From: Oceanicaulis sp.
Lineage (GTDB): Bacteria > Pseudomonadota > Alphaproteobacteria > Caulobacterales > Maricaulaceae
DNA: 7,356 nucleotides
Reading direction: 5' to 3'
Assembly (NCBI GenBank): GCA_007571185.1
Contig: RKRX01000177.1
Location: 1 to 7,356 of the forward strand
Both the position numbers and the translations under genes were made by a program. The notes below the pieces were generated by a model that was not told the DNA's origin, did no database searches, and worked only from the letters and a program-made list of their open reading frames with translations. Positions 6,766-7,356 of the stretch are shown piece by piece; position 1 is the stretch's first letter, and each line of letters begins with the position of its first letter.

Positions 6766-6852
6766 TCAATTGATCCGGACCTTCCAGAGTTTGGGGGTGG
6801 TGTATCCAGCGAGGCATTTTCGGATGATGCAGAGCCCAGCTTTGGAGAGTGA
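6766..6852 (+). pseudogene. R3 copy C: SIDPDLPEFG-encoding fragment without a start
   Basis: This plus-strand frame encodes SIDPDLPEFG and continues GGGVSSEAFSDDAEPSFGE to a TGA. It resembles the end of the 29-codon ORF at 990-1079; in the shared motif only three third-position bases differ. DNA similarity extends left to about 6755 (CTTGCCACCCT against CTTACCACCCTA), where one missing base puts the preceding codons out of frame. No start codon with a ribosome binding site opens this frame; upstream it runs antisense into pepA. It is best read as a frameshifted remnant, or as a segment of a repeat that carries the motif. It also lies in the predicted pepA 5' leader on the other strand. Confidence 0.4.
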
Positions 6853-6880
6853 ATATAAGAACCTTGGGGCGTGTCATCAA
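6852..6880 (-). promoter_or_regulatory. Candidate sigma-70-type promoter for pepA-holC
   Basis: On the minus strand TTGATG (6880-6875, four of six against TTGACA) and TATATT (6857-6852, five of six against TATAAT) are separated by exactly 17 bp. Transcription would start near 6845 and leave a leader of about 110 nt before ATG 6735, containing the reverse complement of the R3 fragment. It was found by eye and is the best -35/-10 pair noticed in the window. Confidence 0.5.
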
Positions 6881-7123
6881 CCAACCGAGGTTTGCGAACA
6901 TGCAACTCTGAAAGCCCCGTTTTGCAAGTGTTATTGAGGTAGGAAACCTTTGTTTTTATTGAGTTGAACCCTCAAAGCCTCGATACACTCCTATCGGGAG
7001 ACCAAAACTGTTTCTGCCACCCGCTCCGCCGCTAAAACGGCACAGCGTTGCGCTTCGGATTGGAAATGGGGTTGAATAAAGCCGAGAAAAACTACGGCTC
7101 ATCGTCATGTTAACCTCCAAAAC
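6881..7123. other. Intergenic stretch without a convincing gene
   Basis: No frame with a plausible start, ribosome binding site and protein-like composition was seen. It holds short inverted repeats only: TTGAG/CTCAA around 7 nt (6959-6975), CTCC/GGAG near 6988-7000, and AGCCG/CGGCT (7080-7099). Together with the neighbouring R3 and R2 segments it makes up the gap between pepA and the DUF4351-type gene. Confidence 0.5.
7080..7099 (-). terminator. Weak hairpin, possible terminator of the DUF4351-type gene
   Basis: On the minus strand AGCCG (7099-7095) pairs with CGGCT (7084-7080) around a 10-nt loop, followed by TTATTC. The 5-bp stem and short U-run make it weak, and it lies about 110 nt past the stop codon at 7211, beyond the R2 copy. 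Confidence 0.2.
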
Positions 7124-7192
7124 TGGCCGTGGAGGCTTCCTGGATCACACACATCACCCAAACGTCAAATGACACGCAGCCTTTGAAGGGTG
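7124..7192 (-). repeat. Dispersed repeat R2, copy E (inverted relative to copy B)
   Basis: Read on the minus strand it matches 4517-4585 with 11 mismatches over 69 bp and no gaps. It shares CACCCTTCAAA and the invariant stretch ATTTGACGTTTGGGT. It starts 18 nt after the stop of the DUF4351-type gene and points away from it, as copy B does at the end of the kinase gene. R1 does not follow it here, so it is either truncated or R2 is a unit of its own. Confidence 0.8.
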
Positions 7193-7210
7193 ATGAGATG
7201 CAGAGGCAGA

Positions 7211-7356
7211 TCAGTGTCGGGGGACGGTAGTAAAGACCACCTCAAGATCCGGTGCCTCCAGAACAGCGTCCAGCCATGCCTCAACCTGCCGGGGCCTTGC
7301 AACGGCAATCCGCTTATGCACAGACTCAGGCAAAGACCCAAAACGGCGCTCCAAAA
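7211..7356 (-). CDS. C-terminal fragment of a DUF4351-type protein (5' end beyond the window)
   Basis: The last 47 codons of a minus-strand gene are visible, ending FTTVPRH before a TGA at 7213-7211. The segment LERRFGSLPESVHKRI, then a helix with VEAWLDAVLEAPDLEVVF, matches what I recall of the DUF4351 C-terminal domain, found at the end of Rpn-like PD-(D/E)XK nuclease/putative transposase proteins. The nuclease domain, if present, lies outside the window, so activity cannot be judged. The family call rests on a short stretch and memory. Repeat R2 follows immediately downstream. Confidence 0.6.
   Translation of the reverse strand, partial: LERRFGSLPESVHKRIAVARPRQVEAWLDAVLEAPDLEVVFTTVPRH

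Noticed and set aside
6707..6937. 76-codon plus-strand ORF across the pepA start
   Set aside because: It lacks a ribosome binding site, overlaps the pepA coding start antisense, and reads the R3 fragment in a frame that does not match the conserved motif.

Overview
The window looks chromosomal and most probably comes from an alphaproteobacterium. The pepA-holC gene pair (leucyl aminopeptidase followed by the DNA polymerase III chi subunit), the H-box style of the sensor kinase (SHELRTPLNAINGFSEIMA, as in the PleC/DivJ/PdhS-like kinases) and a mid-50s GC content all fit. The genus cannot be named from the sequence alone.

Layout. At the left edge, a minus-strand gene (1-993, running off the window) encodes a multi-pass membrane protein resembling GT-C-type polytopic proteins. 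Just upstream, and overlapping it by ATGA, is a 29-codon minus-strand ORF with a good ribosome binding site (990-1079). After about 200 bp with nothing firm (1080-1277) comes pyrC, a class II dihydroorotase (1278-2324, minus). It is divergent from a 694-aa membrane sensor histidine kinase (2455-4539, plus). The kinase converges on the minus-strand pair pepA (5266-6735) and holC (4757-5206). The gap between the 3' ends of the kinase and holC (4540-4756) is mostly a repeat. Upstream of pepA is 475 bp without a firm gene (6736-7210), holding a probable pepA promoter and two repeat-like segments. The right edge carries the C-terminal end of a DUF4351-type protein (7211-7356, minus).

The least ordinary content is a set of dispersed repeats between the housekeeping genes. 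R1 (about 114 bp) occurs at 892-1005 and 4591-4704, about 82% identical by hand count. R2 (about 69 bp) occurs at 4517-4585 and, inverted, at 7124-7192, about 84% identical. At 4517-4704 R2 and R1 lie end to end, suggesting one element of about 188 bp. A third pair, R3 (about 1010-1070 minus and 6755-6813 plus), encodes the peptide SIDPDLPEFG in both copies, with only synonymous differences in that stretch. R1 differences are spread evenly over codon positions, so R1 behaves as a DNA or RNA element rather than a coding one; R3 behaves as coding. R1 also supplies the only visible ATG start codons of the membrane protein, and R2 sits at the 3' ends of two unrelated genes.

The annotated genes have separate jobs: pyrimidine synthesis (pyrC), peptide turnover (pepA), replication (holC) and signalling (kinase). 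Only pepA and holC look like an operon. No RNA genes, CRISPR arrays or complete mobile elements were seen.
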